From NCBI RefSeq assembly GCF_030915505.1, contig NZ_CP133265.1:2384001-2448000 (forward strand): DNA of 64,000 bases. The letters run 5' to 3'. The position numbers were made by a program, and so were the translations under genes. Every line of letters starts with the position of its first letter. The first letter of the stretch is position 1. The notes under the pieces were generated by a model. It was not told the origin of the DNA. It saw only the letters and a list, made by a program, of their open reading frames with translations, and ran no database searches. Shown one piece after another: positions 34,873 to 44,076 of this stretch. The DNA is from Neobacillus sp. OS1-2. GTDB taxonomy: Bacteria > Bacillota > Bacilli > Bacillales > Cytobacillaceae.

Positions 34873-35370
34873 ATGGTGGATAAAGCCAATTTTATTCGTG
34901 AATCTATTGATTTATTGCAAAGTTATATAATGAAAAGTCTTCAGAAACATTCCGAAGAAAGGGGTGTTACGATTCCTCAAGCTAGGGTTATTGGCGAAGT
35001 ATTTGCTCATAAAAAGATCAGTATTAAACATCTTTCTCAGAATCTCAAAATGACTCAAAGTACGGTTTCAGATATAGTGGAACGGCTTACCATAAAAGGA
35101 TTTCTAGTAAAGACTCCTAACCCTAAGGATAAACGTTCAGTGGAAATTTCTCTCTCAAACAAATTAAAAGAAGGAATAAATGAGGATATTTCTGAAATCG
35201 CTAATAAATCTTTATTAGCTTCATTGAATCTCTTGAACTCAAAGGAACAGGAAGCGGTTGTGGAGGGTATGAGATTATTAGTTTCTGCTGTAAAGGAAAA
35301 AATGGAAGAAGAAGGAATGGATAATCATGAATTCTTTGATGTTTTGTACTTTCCTGAAAAAACAAAATAA
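34873..35370 (+). CDS. MarR family transcriptional regulator
   Basis: A 165-residue winged-helix regulator: ISIKHLSQNLKMTQSTVSDIVERLTIKGFLVKTPNPKDKRSVEISLS by position about 47-93, where QSTVSDIVERL is the recognition helix and KDKRS the wing. It lies 18 bases before a large MMPL transporter gene, the same order as B. subtilis ydgG-ydgH. It probably represses that operon and is released by a small ligand. GAGGTGG lies 8-10 bases before the ATG. Confidence 0.88.
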   Translation: MVDKANFIRESIDLLQSYIMKSLQKHSEERGVTIPQARVIGEVFAHKKISIKHLSQNLKMTQSTVSDIVERLTIKGFLVKTPNPKDKRSVEISLSNKLKEGINEDISEIANKSLLASLNLLNSKEQEAVVEGMRLLVSAVKEKMEEEGMDNHEFFDVLYFPEKTK

Positions 35371-35388
35371 AACAACGGAGGATTCAAA

Positions 35389-38300
35389 GTGAGAAAGATT
35401 ATTAAAGGCCGCTGGGCGATATTTTTAATATGGCTAATGGCGACAATCGTGCTTACAATCATTCAACCAGACATCAATGCCATACTGCGGCAAAAAGGGC
35501 AACAAGGAACAAGTAGTGATAGTCCTTCAGTAATGGCTGATACTATGTTGAAAAAGATGGATACAGCAAAGGGTGTAAACAACCTTATTGTTTTTTACGA
35601 TAAAAATAAAATTTCAGATGATGCAATGGGGAAAATCGGTGATGCTGTAAAATCGATCAGCGATAGCAGCGAAGAACTTGGTATTGCAGACCTCATGGAT
35701 CCCTTTAGTATCCCCGAAGCAAAAAGCTCACTAGTATCTAAAGATGGTACAACACTGATGGTGAGCTATAAGCTTGATAAAAAAGGCCGAGAAATCGATG
35801 ACATCGAAAAGAAATTTGAAAGCAAGCTGAATAAAGTACCTGTTGACTACTATCTTAGCGGTGAAGACTTTATCAATAATGATTATCTAAAGGCATCACA
35901 AGCGGGTGTTGAAAAGAGTGCGGCATTAACCGTTATTTTTATTTTAGTTGTCCTCATCCTTGCCTTTAGGTCCGTTGTTACACCATTGATCTCCTTAGTG
36001 GCTGTCGCTTTTTCCTATCTTTGTTCGATGGGGATTGCCGCTCAATTAATTGATAAAGCAGGATTTCCAATTACCAGTCTGACTCAGATGCTCCTGATCC
36101 TGATTCTTTTTGGGATTGGAACGGATTATAATATCCTTCTTTTTAACCGTTTTAAGGAAGAATTATCCCATGGCCACACGATCGATGAATCCATCGTTAA
36201 CACCTATAAAACGGCAGGTAAAACCATTGCTTATAGTATACTGACGGTATTTATTGCGTTCCTTGCACTCATTTTTGCCGAATCTCCTATCTATCGATCT
36301 GGTGTTGTGGTGGTGATCGGGGTAACCATTCTTTTGCTTGAAATCGTGACCTTGACCCCGTTTATCATGAAGGTGTTAGGCAGAAAACTTTTCTGGCCTT
36401 CCAAAAGTGTTAGTGGTCATAAGGAAAACAAGTTCTGGGGAAAGACATCCTCCTTTGCTGTTAAGCATCCTATTATCTCCACGGTGATCATCCTTTTGAT
36501 CATTGGACCCATGGTGTTTTTGCATCAGGAAAAATTGAACTTTGACACCATTGGAGAGCTTGGAAATAAATATCCTTCTTCAAAAGCGATCAATATAGTA
36601 GCGGAGCACTTTGGCAAAGGTCAGGCAATGCCCGCAACTGTTGTCATTGAAACGAACAAAGCACTTAATAATAACGAATTTCTTGCTGTCATAGATGACA
36701 TAACCGAGAGATTAAAGAGCATAAAGGGGATTAAGCAGGTTTCTTCCGTCACACAACCTCAAGGGAAACAAATTGATGAATTTTACGTTGACAGTCAAAT
36801 GGGATCTGTTACGGATGGCTTATCTCAAACACAAGATGGTGTGGATCAGATTCATGATGGTTTGAAAGAAGCACAAGATGGCCTCACATCTGCGGACTTT
36901 TCCCAAGTGGGTCAAATGGTGGATGGCACGGCCAAGCTTCAAGATGGTATGGCTGCCTTAACCGATGGATTGAAGCAAATCCAAACAGGAATAGATGATG
37001 GGTCAAGCAAGTCACAAACGATTTCTAACGGTATAGCTGCTATTGAAATGAATCTCTCCAAGATGAGCAGTGGTGTCACAATGCTCGCAGAAAACTATGG
37101 GAAGATGCAGGCGGGATATGTAGAGATGGGCAGCCACTACCAGGATGCAGCACAGGCTCTTCTTGGGGTGAAAAGTGCACTGGTGCAAATGCAGTCTATG
37201 GTAACAGCATTAGGCAGCAGTTATTCTAATTCCCAAAGTGATGCCAATTATGTAGCGTTACAGCAAACTGTCGCACAGTTATCAGCATCATTAAGTCAGA
37301 TTACACCAGAAGGAATCCAAGCACTAAATACTAATTATAATGCCGTCACGGCTGGTTTTGGAACAGCCAATCGAAATCTAACAGCCATGAGCAGCGGTTT
37401 GTCGCAAATGGCGGATGGGTTGAATAAGCTTGAATCTGGACTTGGTCAAGCATCTTCGGGAATTGGCACGATCGTCACGAATATGAACAGTGTTACGGCT
37501 GGACTTAGCCAGATGAAATCGGGCCAGCAGCAGCTTGCCGATGGTCTCAATGGATTCAGTGTCTTTGGAGAAAAGCTGTCAGATGTGAACAACGGCTTGA
37601 AACAAATCTCTGATGGCATAGGGGAAACGAATGGGTACCTCACACAGTTGAATACGAAAACGTTCTTTATACCAAAGGAAGCATTAACGAACAAGGACTT
37701 TGAAAAGTCATTTGATACGTTCATGTCCAATGATAGAAAAATCACCAAATTCTTGGTTGTATTAAAGGATGATCCATATTCTGAGAAAGCTTTAAAGACG
37801 ATAGAACAAATCAATAAAACGGTTTCTGATGGGCTGAAGGGCACTACACTATCAGGTGCTAAGAGCGGAACATCTGGACCAAGTGCGACTACTAACGATA
37901 TGAATAATGTATTAACCAGAGATCTGAATAAAACAACAACCATTGTTATTATTGGTGTATTGCTTGTATTGTTCTTCGTTATACGATCTTTCTGGACACC
38001 TGTGTTCATCACGGCATCCCTTGTTGGGGCATACTATGCGGCGATGTTTATCATCAATTATATTTTCATAGACTTAAAGGGGCTTGCGGGTATTTCTTCG
38101 TTCGTGCCATTCTTCTCCTTTATCATTATTGTCGCCCTGGGAGTAGACTATAGTATATTCTTAATGATGCGGTTTAAGGAATATCCAACTATGCCGGCTA
38201 AAGAAGCCATAGTGTTGGCATCGAGGCAAATAGGCGGCGTCATTATCGCAGCCGTTGTCATACTTGGAGGCACATTTGCCACACTTATGCCTGCCGGGAT

Positions 38301-38469
38301 TGTTCTTTTATCTGAACTGGCCATCGCAGTTATCACGGGTCTTGTGATTCTTTGCTTTGTACTGCTTCCAATCTTTGTACCAGCCTTGATGGCTCTTCCG
38401 GAAGCTCTAGCAAATTTATTTTCTAGAAAAAAGGAAGATGATCAACTGGTAGAAAAAAGGGTTGTATAA
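35389..38469 (+). CDS. MMPL/RND family transporter (YdgH-like)
   Basis: A 1026-residue protein of two homologous MMPL halves. Each half has a hydrophobic helix, a periplasm-facing loop and a 5-6 helix bundle (SAALTVIFILVVLILAF...GIGTDYNILLFNRFKEE in the first, GVDYSIFLMMRFKEYP in the second). Between them is a long central region (~460-750) rich in QxxDGLxQxxxG repeats, like the helical hairpin of YhgE/Pip and MmpL-type exporters. It starts with GTG after ACGGAGG. It probably exports lipids or drugs, with expression set by MarR. A terminator follows 52 bases after the stop. Confidence 0.88.
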   Translation: MRKIIKGRWAIFLIWLMATIVLTIIQPDINAILRQKGQQGTSSDSPSVMADTMLKKMDTAKGVNNLIVFYDKNKISDDAMGKIGDAVKSISDSSEELGIADLMDPFSIPEAKSSLVSKDGTTLMVSYKLDKKGREIDDIEKKFESKLNKVPVDYYLSGEDFINNDYLKASQAGVEKSAALTVIFILVVLILAFRSVVTPLISLVAVAFSYLCSMGIAAQLIDKAGFPITSLTQMLLILILFGIGTDYNILLFNRFKEELSHGHTIDESIVNTYKTAGKTIAYSILTVFIAFLALIFAESPIYRSGVVVVIGVTILLLEIVTLTPFIMKVLGRKLFWPSKSVSGHKENKFWGKTSSFAVKHPIISTVIILLIIGPMVFLHQEKLNFDTIGELGNKYPSSKAINIVAEHFGKGQAMPATVVIETNKALNNNEFLAVIDDITERLKSIKGIKQVSSVTQPQGKQIDEFYVDSQMGSVTDGLSQTQDGVDQIHDGLKEAQDGLTSADFSQVGQMVDGTAKLQDGMAALTDGLKQIQTGIDDGSSKSQTISNGIAAIEMNLSKMSSGVTMLAENYGKMQAGYVEMGSHYQDAAQALLGVKSALVQMQSMVTALGSSYSNSQSDANYVALQQTVAQLSASLSQITPEGIQALNTNYNAVTAGFGTANRNLTAMSSGLSQMADGLNKLESGLGQASSGIGTIVTNMNSVTAGLSQMKSGQQQLADGLNGFSVFGEKLSDVNNGLKQISDGIGETNGYLTQLNTKTFFIPKEALTNKDFEKSFDTFMSNDRKITKFLVVLKDDPYSEKALKTIEQINKTVSDGLKGTTLSGAKSGTSGPSATTNDMNNVLTRDLNKTTTIVIIGVLLVLFFVIRSFWTPVFITASLVGAYYAAMFIINYIFIDLKGLAGISSFVPFFSFIIIVALGVDYSIFLMMRFKEYPTMPAKEAIVLASRQIGGVIIAAVVILGGTFATLMPAGIVLLSELAIAVITGLVILCFVLLPIFVPALMALPEALANLFSRKKEDDQLVEKRVV

Positions 38470-38520
38470 TCATGGAATTCTGCCATAAAAGGGCTGTGTG
38501 TGGAATCCAGTGAAAAAGTT

Positions 38521-38561
38521 GACTCCCCATCCTTTTTTGGATGGAGGAGTTAGCTTTTTTA
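38521..38561 (+). terminator. intrinsic terminator after the MMPL gene
   Basis: GACTCCCCATCC and GGATGGAGGAGT pair with one bulge around TTTTTT, followed by six T residues after TAGC. Confidence 0.75.
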
Positions 38562-38710
38562 TTTCATGCGCCGCAGACCAGGGCACTTTTGCTTTTCATT
38601 TTCCACCTAATTGTCATAATCTTTACAAAAAAACTTCATCCAATCGATTATAATTGGAAATGGATGGATGAATGTGAAGTTATTCACAATTAAAAAGGAG
38701 GAGTCCACAT

Positions 38711-40684
38711 ATGAGTTATCATCATTTATTAGGAAGCGGCAAAATAGGGAATGTAACGTTGAAAAACAGAATTGTCATGCCGGGGATGTGTACCAATTTG
38801 GCTGGTCCTACCGGTGAGATCACTGATCACCAAATTCGTTATTATGAAGAAAGGGCCAAAGGGGGAACCGGGTTAATCATTACGGAGTTTACCAGTATTG
38901 ATTATGAATTAGGAAAGGGTGCCGTAAACCAGTTAAGAATAGATGAGGATCGCTTTGTCCCGGGATTTCATCGTTTGGCGAATGCCGTACATAAATATGG
39001 GGCCAAAATCTTTGTACAGCTGCACCATGCAGGAAGAGAATCCAATTCCATGTTGACGGGTGGTAAACAAATTGTTGCTCCGAGTCCAGTGACATGTGAT
39101 GCAATCGGGGAAGAACCAAGAGAATTAACTACCATAGAAGTAAAAGACTTGATTCAAAAATTTATTATGGGTGCCTATCGATGTAAGCTTGCCGGAATGG
39201 ACGGTGTGGAACTTCATGGTGCACACGGCTACTTGATTAACCAATTCTTAAGCCCTTATACCAATTTACGGACCGATGAATATGGTGGTAACTTTGAAAA
39301 CAGAATGAGATTTTTAGAGGAGATCGTCCAAGGGATCAAACAAATATGTGATGAAGATTTCCCTGTCACCGTACGATTAAGTGTAGATGAATTTGATGAA
39401 CATGGAATCGATGTGGAGGAAAGTAAAAAAATTAGCCGTTATTTAGAAAAGATCGGTGTGGACGGGCTGCATGCAAGTGCAGGCAACTATAATTCTATGG
39501 ATAAAGTAATCGAATCACCCTTATTTGAGCAGGGGTGGAGAGTCTATCTAGCAGAAGCAATTAAACAAGAGGTGCATATCCCAGTGATTTCGGTTGGGGC
39601 CATTCGCGAACCCCAATTTGTTGAGTCCATATTAGTAGATGGAAAAGCAGACTTTGTTGCTATTGGACGAGGCCTACTTGCAGATCCGGAATGGGTTCGT
39701 AAGGTAGCAGAGGGAAGAGAAAAAGAAATTAGGATGTGTATTTCCTGTTTACGCTGTGCCTATTCAACTGCACAGATTGAGTGTTCAATCAACGTAAGAG
39801 CAGGACGGGAACTGGAGTTTGATGAGTTTAAGAGGATTGAGGAAAAACGTAGAGTTGTAATCGTTGGTGGCGGCCCAGGAGGAATGGAGGCTGCAAGGGT
39901 GCTGTCATTAAGAGGATACGAGGTAACCTTGTTTGAAAAGGACCATAGACTTGGTGGACAGTTGAATCAAGTAACCGAGCCGGTGTATAGAAAGAAAATG
40001 AATTGGTACATTGATTACTTCGTCAATGAAATGGAACGGTTAAAAGTGGATATCCGACTAAATACGGAGGCTACTATTGAAGAGGTGGAATCATTACATC
40101 CATATGCTGTTATCCTGGCAACGGGAGGTCAACCATTTATTCCTCAAATCGAGGGACACGATCTAGCGAATGTATGTCATTATAAAGAGGTAAAAATGGA
40201 GCAAAGACAATTTAATCGTCAACATATTGCTGTTTTAGGCAGTGGAATGGTTTGTCAAAGTACCGCTCGTAGACTTGCAGAAGAAGGGAACCAAATCACT
40301 TTCATTGAAGTACCTACTAAGTCAGGAAAGAAAATAAGTCCAGCAACACGCAAACGGCTGTTCAATCGATTAGAATTATTGGATGTTACGATCATGACAG
40401 GTCATAAAGTAAAGAAAATTGTTCCGAATGGTCTTATTCTCGAAGAGAAAGATTCAGGAAGACAGACAGAAGTAGACGTTGATCAGGTTGTCATTGCCAT
40501 GGGGGTAATGCCTTATAATCCGTTAGAAGCATCATTTAAAAAACAGTTCGACAATGTCTTTGTAATAGGTGATTCAGCAGGTTATATTTCCATCGCTGAT
40601 GCCACTAGAGGTGGGTTTGAAACGGCATTTAATCTTGAATCATTGGTTACAAGAATGAAGAGGGAGGTAGTAGAGACCTTCTAA
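38711..40684 (+). CDS. 2,4-dienoyl-CoA reductase-like FMN/FAD/4Fe-4S oxidoreductase
   Basis: A 657-residue enzyme of the FadH/TMADH group. Residues 1-330 form an Old Yellow Enzyme barrel (VKNRIVMPGM-type start, HHAGRESN, LHGAHGYLINQFLSPYTNLR). A 4Fe-4S motif follows with Cys343, Cys346, Cys349 and Cys358. The C-terminal half is a FAD/NAD domain (VVIVGGGPGGMEAARVL near residue 383). This architecture reduces enoyl- or dienoyl-CoA or related unsaturated compounds using NAD(P)H. AAGGAGG precedes the ATG. It is a single gene between two terminators. The substrate is not predicted; the fatty-acid genes at 48-51 kb suggest lipid degradation. Confidence 0.87.
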   Translation: MSYHHLLGSGKIGNVTLKNRIVMPGMCTNLAGPTGEITDHQIRYYEERAKGGTGLIITEFTSIDYELGKGAVNQLRIDEDRFVPGFHRLANAVHKYGAKIFVQLHHAGRESNSMLTGGKQIVAPSPVTCDAIGEEPRELTTIEVKDLIQKFIMGAYRCKLAGMDGVELHGAHGYLINQFLSPYTNLRTDEYGGNFENRMRFLEEIVQGIKQICDEDFPVTVRLSVDEFDEHGIDVEESKKISRYLEKIGVDGLHASAGNYNSMDKVIESPLFEQGWRVYLAEAIKQEVHIPVISVGAIREPQFVESILVDGKADFVAIGRGLLADPEWVRKVAEGREKEIRMCISCLRCAYSTAQIECSINVRAGRELEFDEFKRIEEKRRVVIVGGGPGGMEAARVLSLRGYEVTLFEKDHRLGGQLNQVTEPVYRKKMNWYIDYFVNEMERLKVDIRLNTEATIEEVESLHPYAVILATGGQPFIPQIEGHDLANVCHYKEVKMEQRQFNRQHIAVLGSGMVCQSTARRLAEEGNQITFIEVPTKSGKKISPATRKRLFNRLELLDVTIMTGHKVKKIVPNGLILEEKDSGRQTEVDVDQVVIAMGVMPYNPLEASFKKQFDNVFVIGDSAGYISIADATRGGFETAFNLESLVTRMKREVVETF

Positions 40685-40715
40685 TTTATTACATGCTTAT
40701 AGCTAATATATATGA

Positions 40716-40755
40716 TCAAACGGCTCAGTATGGGACTGAGCTGTTTGTTTTTTTT
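40716..40755 (+). terminator. intrinsic terminator after the dienoyl-CoA reductase-like gene
   Basis: CAAACGGCTCAGT and ACTGAGCTGTTTG pair around a 5-base loop and are followed by eight T residues. Confidence 0.9.
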
Positions 40756-40833
40756 CGAAAAGAACACAACATATTTATTTGAAGTTGTGCTAATATGGCA
40801 ATACTAGATTTAGAGAATGGGGTGGATATAAAA

Positions 40834-43800
40834 ATGAAAATAAGTCAATTAATTGCGAACAATATTAATCGTTTAGATGCTAGCTTGCCGGAAGACCAAT
40901 CGCTCGGCATTGCGGGTTTGTCTGGATCTGGTAAAACAACTTTTTGTCAAACCATTGGGGAGGAATCCAAGAAGCGGCTTGTTTCCTTGTTACCCAAGGC
41001 TGACTATCAGTATTTATTTCCTGATATTATGGAAACCAATTTCAGTGCTATTCATATGGAAGAGATGCCATTAGTCCTTTTTCTGGGGAGATCATCCATA
41101 TCCTCTAATCCACGTTCGACTATTGGTACACATACCGGCGTGTTTACAGAAATCCGCGAACGACTCGCTGATAAATACAATCTTTCTCCGGAAGTCTTTT
41201 CATTTAATAATGAATTAGGCTGGTGTCCTAAGTGTAAAGGGCGCGGTACTAACAGTAATGTCGAATGCCCTAAGTGTAATGGAAGGCGTTATAACGAAAA
41301 TGTCCAGCAATATACATATGATTTATTTGGTAAACCACATAACATAGCAGATCTTAACAACTTAAGTATGGAAACCATTCTCTCGTTATCAGAGGATTTA
41401 CAGATTAGTGAAGAAAAACAGCATATACTTAAAAATATTATCAATATGAATATAGGCTACTTAACATTAAACAGGATTATGGGTACGTTGTCAGGTGGAG
41501 AATTAACGCGGCTTTACCTCGCAGAATTCATGGCTGTAAGTGAAAATACGGTTATTATCATTGATGAAATATCAGTCGGGATTGATCACGATACATTACT
41601 GAAAATTTTAGAACAAATTAAACAATTAGGCTACAAGAATCAAATTTGGCTGATTGACCATTCTGACACAGTGCTCGATACAACGGATAAAAAGATATTC
41701 TTTGGACCTGGCAGTGGTAAATATGGCGGAAAAATCGTGGATGTATCACCGCGGCCACAGCCAATATACTCAGAACGAAATGAGGAAGTACCACTAGATT
41801 TCTATCATTTTCAGGATTTATATTGCCGCAATATTCAAATGGCCGAAATAGACATACCCAAAAATAGACTTGTAACGATTACTGGAGAGTCTGGATGCGG
41901 TAAATCAACTCTTGTCAACAAATGTATTGCCGAAGATTTTCAGAAGCGGTACAAAAAAGATAAACTGGTAATGGTGGGTCAAGATCGAAACCAGTCGATT
42001 ACGAGTCGGTCAACCGTTGCGACTTTTCTTGATATTAAAAAGAAGCTCACAAAATATAGTGAAGATATTGATGATATTTTCGATCGTTCCATTGAAGACA
42101 TCATTGAGGAACTTCCAAATGAAGATATCGCACATAAACGTTTGAGCTTATTGATCAAACTTGGATTAGGATATTTGACGTTAAATAGAAAGACGCAAAC
42201 ATTATCGACGGGTGAATTTCAATGCGTGCATTTAGTCTCAGAACTATTTGCAAATTCTAGAAATCCTCATACACTTTTCATTTTTGACGAGCCGTCAAAA
42301 GGTTTATCACAAAATATTTTAAATCAATTCATCGATAGTATCAGGGGGATTTTACAGGATAAATCCGTTTCTATCATGATGATTGAACATAATGCCTATA
42401 TGCTGGAGAGTTCTGATTTTATCATTGATTTTGGTAAAAGAAAGAATGAGCCTGTCACACATCTTGATGTTGTTAGCCATCAAGAATATGTTGAGACTAA
42501 TAACAGGGAAGATACGGCTGCCCAAACGCCTATTTCGTCTACACTCCATTCACAACATGGCATTACTTATTTAAAAGAAAATCATATCGACTATTTTAAA
42601 CAGGCAGAAAATATCTATAAGGGCGGTATTTTAAAAAGCTTATCATCAATGGCTCGGTTGATTTACGGTGAATACGATTCTACTAAAATTTCGCCAGTCG
42701 TTGCCATTGATTTTGAAAGGCATTTGTATAGTCAATATAGTTTCCTATATGAAATGGGCGGCTTGATTAACCATATTATTGCGTCCCATCCAACCAATAA
42801 AGATACGAAAAGCTTTGATTTCTATTCGAAGGACAATCATTGTCCGTCATGCTCAGGACGCCTTAAAATTGAAATATTTGATAAAGATCTTGTGATTCAA
42901 GATAAGAATACGCCTTTCTGGGATGGTCTATTCTATCCGGAAATAATGGACGTATTAAAATTTTATCAATACGCAAAATTAGAATTTCTATTTGAAGAAA
43001 TTAAGAATGAACTCGGGCATGACCTGACAAAAAGCTATAATGAGATGTCAGAAGAAGAGAAGCATACATTTTGGTACGGGTATTTTGAAAAGTCATTTTA
43101 TGATAAGGATGGAAAGGCACGTCGAACATGGGTAGGTTTTAATACCATCCTTGGTATGTATATTGTCGTGTCAAAATCCATCATTAAAGAGAAAATGAAA
43201 GCTTCCAAAGAAAAAATCACCTGTCCGGTTTGTGAGGGGACGGTTTTAAACCACCATAAACCGCTAAAATTTGGAGATACAGATATTCGGGAACTGATTA
43301 ATCTGCCGCTTGACCAAGTAGTGAAAATAGTAGGTGACCTACCTGCGCTCGTCAAACTGAAATCGATTGTCGGCGGCGATATGATTTTGACAGAAGATGT
43401 CTCATTACTGCCTAGAAAAACACAAGTCGCACTGAAGATGTTTGAGCTAGAACAAGCAAGCTTTACGGGGTATGAAATGGTATTACAAAATGTCTTACCA
43501 TTCTGGGATACACTCAAAGACAAGATTGAATCGATTAGCAGCCATAATCAAGTGACCATCTGTGATTTTCCTGCAATCAATGAAACAAGAGAAGCAATCA
43601 TCGATCAGTATTTCACCAATGGAAAATACAAAAAGCTAACCTATGTTTATGAAGCGTTTGGCTACAAAAAATTAGTTACCGAAATAAATAAAATAAAAAA
43701 AAGCCAGCCATGTCCATTTTGTAAAGGAAAGAAAGTGATATCAGAAGACAATTTGCATGATGGCGTGTTTAAATTAACCATTCCATGTGTAAGTTGTTAT

Positions 43801-44004
43801 GCAACCGGCATCAATGCTGAGGGCCTTATAGAACTGGTCGAAGGCGTACAAGTAAAAACATGGTTAACTGGAACAGTAAAGGATGTTGTGGATGAACCCT
43901 TATATACTGAGGCAGTCGCAAATATTCCTATTTTTAATCGAATTCGTGAGTTAAATAAACGAGATATGATGTCCGTTTATCAATGCCTTGAGCAAAATAA
44001 CTAA
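40834..44004 (+). CDS. UvrA-like ABC ATPase with extra zinc-finger C-terminal region
   Basis: A 1056-residue protein. Two ABC-ATPase halves are visible: Walker A GLSGSGKTT at residue ~28 with signature LSGGELTRLYL at ~218, then GESGCGKST at ~350 with a diverged signature LSTGEFQCVHL at ~457. A UvrA-type zinc module (CPKCKGRG/CPKCNGRR) sits near 131. The second half ends at ~560. A further ~450 residues follow with four CxxC knuckles (CPSC 670, CPVC 797, CPFC 960, CVSC 985), which ordinary UvrA lacks in this form. It is a UvrA paralogue, not the repair enzyme; such proteins protect against DNA-binding drugs in producers. The ATG at 40834 follows GGGGTGG. A glycosyltransferase gene follows. Confidence 0.78.
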   Translation: MKISQLIANNINRLDASLPEDQSLGIAGLSGSGKTTFCQTIGEESKKRLVSLLPKADYQYLFPDIMETNFSAIHMEEMPLVLFLGRSSISSNPRSTIGTHTGVFTEIRERLADKYNLSPEVFSFNNELGWCPKCKGRGTNSNVECPKCNGRRYNENVQQYTYDLFGKPHNIADLNNLSMETILSLSEDLQISEEKQHILKNIINMNIGYLTLNRIMGTLSGGELTRLYLAEFMAVSENTVIIIDEISVGIDHDTLLKILEQIKQLGYKNQIWLIDHSDTVLDTTDKKIFFGPGSGKYGGKIVDVSPRPQPIYSERNEEVPLDFYHFQDLYCRNIQMAEIDIPKNRLVTITGESGCGKSTLVNKCIAEDFQKRYKKDKLVMVGQDRNQSITSRSTVATFLDIKKKLTKYSEDIDDIFDRSIEDIIEELPNEDIAHKRLSLLIKLGLGYLTLNRKTQTLSTGEFQCVHLVSELFANSRNPHTLFIFDEPSKGLSQNILNQFIDSIRGILQDKSVSIMMIEHNAYMLESSDFIIDFGKRKNEPVTHLDVVSHQEYVETNNREDTAAQTPISSTLHSQHGITYLKENHIDYFKQAENIYKGGILKSLSSMARLIYGEYDSTKISPVVAIDFERHLYSQYSFLYEMGGLINHIIASHPTNKDTKSFDFYSKDNHCPSCSGRLKIEIFDKDLVIQDKNTPFWDGLFYPEIMDVLKFYQYAKLEFLFEEIKNELGHDLTKSYNEMSEEEKHTFWYGYFEKSFYDKDGKARRTWVGFNTILGMYIVVSKSIIKEKMKASKEKITCPVCEGTVLNHHKPLKFGDTDIRELINLPLDQVVKIVGDLPALVKLKSIVGGDMILTEDVSLLPRKTQVALKMFELEQASFTGYEMVLQNVLPFWDTLKDKIESISSHNQVTICDFPAINETREAIIDQYFTNGKYKKLTYVYEAFGYKKLVTEINKIKKSQPCPFCKGKKVISEDNLHDGVFKLTIPCVSCYATGINAEGLIELVEGVQVKTWLTGTVKDVVDEPLYTEAVANIPIFNRIRELNKRDMMSVYQCLEQNN

Positions 44005-44012
44005 ATTGCCAT

Positions 44013-44056
44013 GGGGACAGTTCTGTTGGATCAAAAAGGCCACCAGAACTGTCCCC
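44013..44056. repeat. GGGGACAGTTCTG hairpin repeat
   Basis: GGGGACAGTTCTGTTGG and CCACCAGAACTGTCCCC form a 17-base stem with one G-U pair around a 10-base loop. It lies between the UvrA-like gene and the glycosyltransferase, 21 bases before the latter's start. It resembles the GTCC/GGAC hairpins at 5.9-6.1 kb and other Bacillus REP-like elements. Confidence 0.75.
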
Positions 44057-44076
44057 AAGGTTTAGGAGTGGTGAAA

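Noticed and set aside
37446-38012. A 188-codon minus-strand frame inside the MMPL gene
   Set aside because: It is a shadow of the transporter repeats, without ribosome site or family match.
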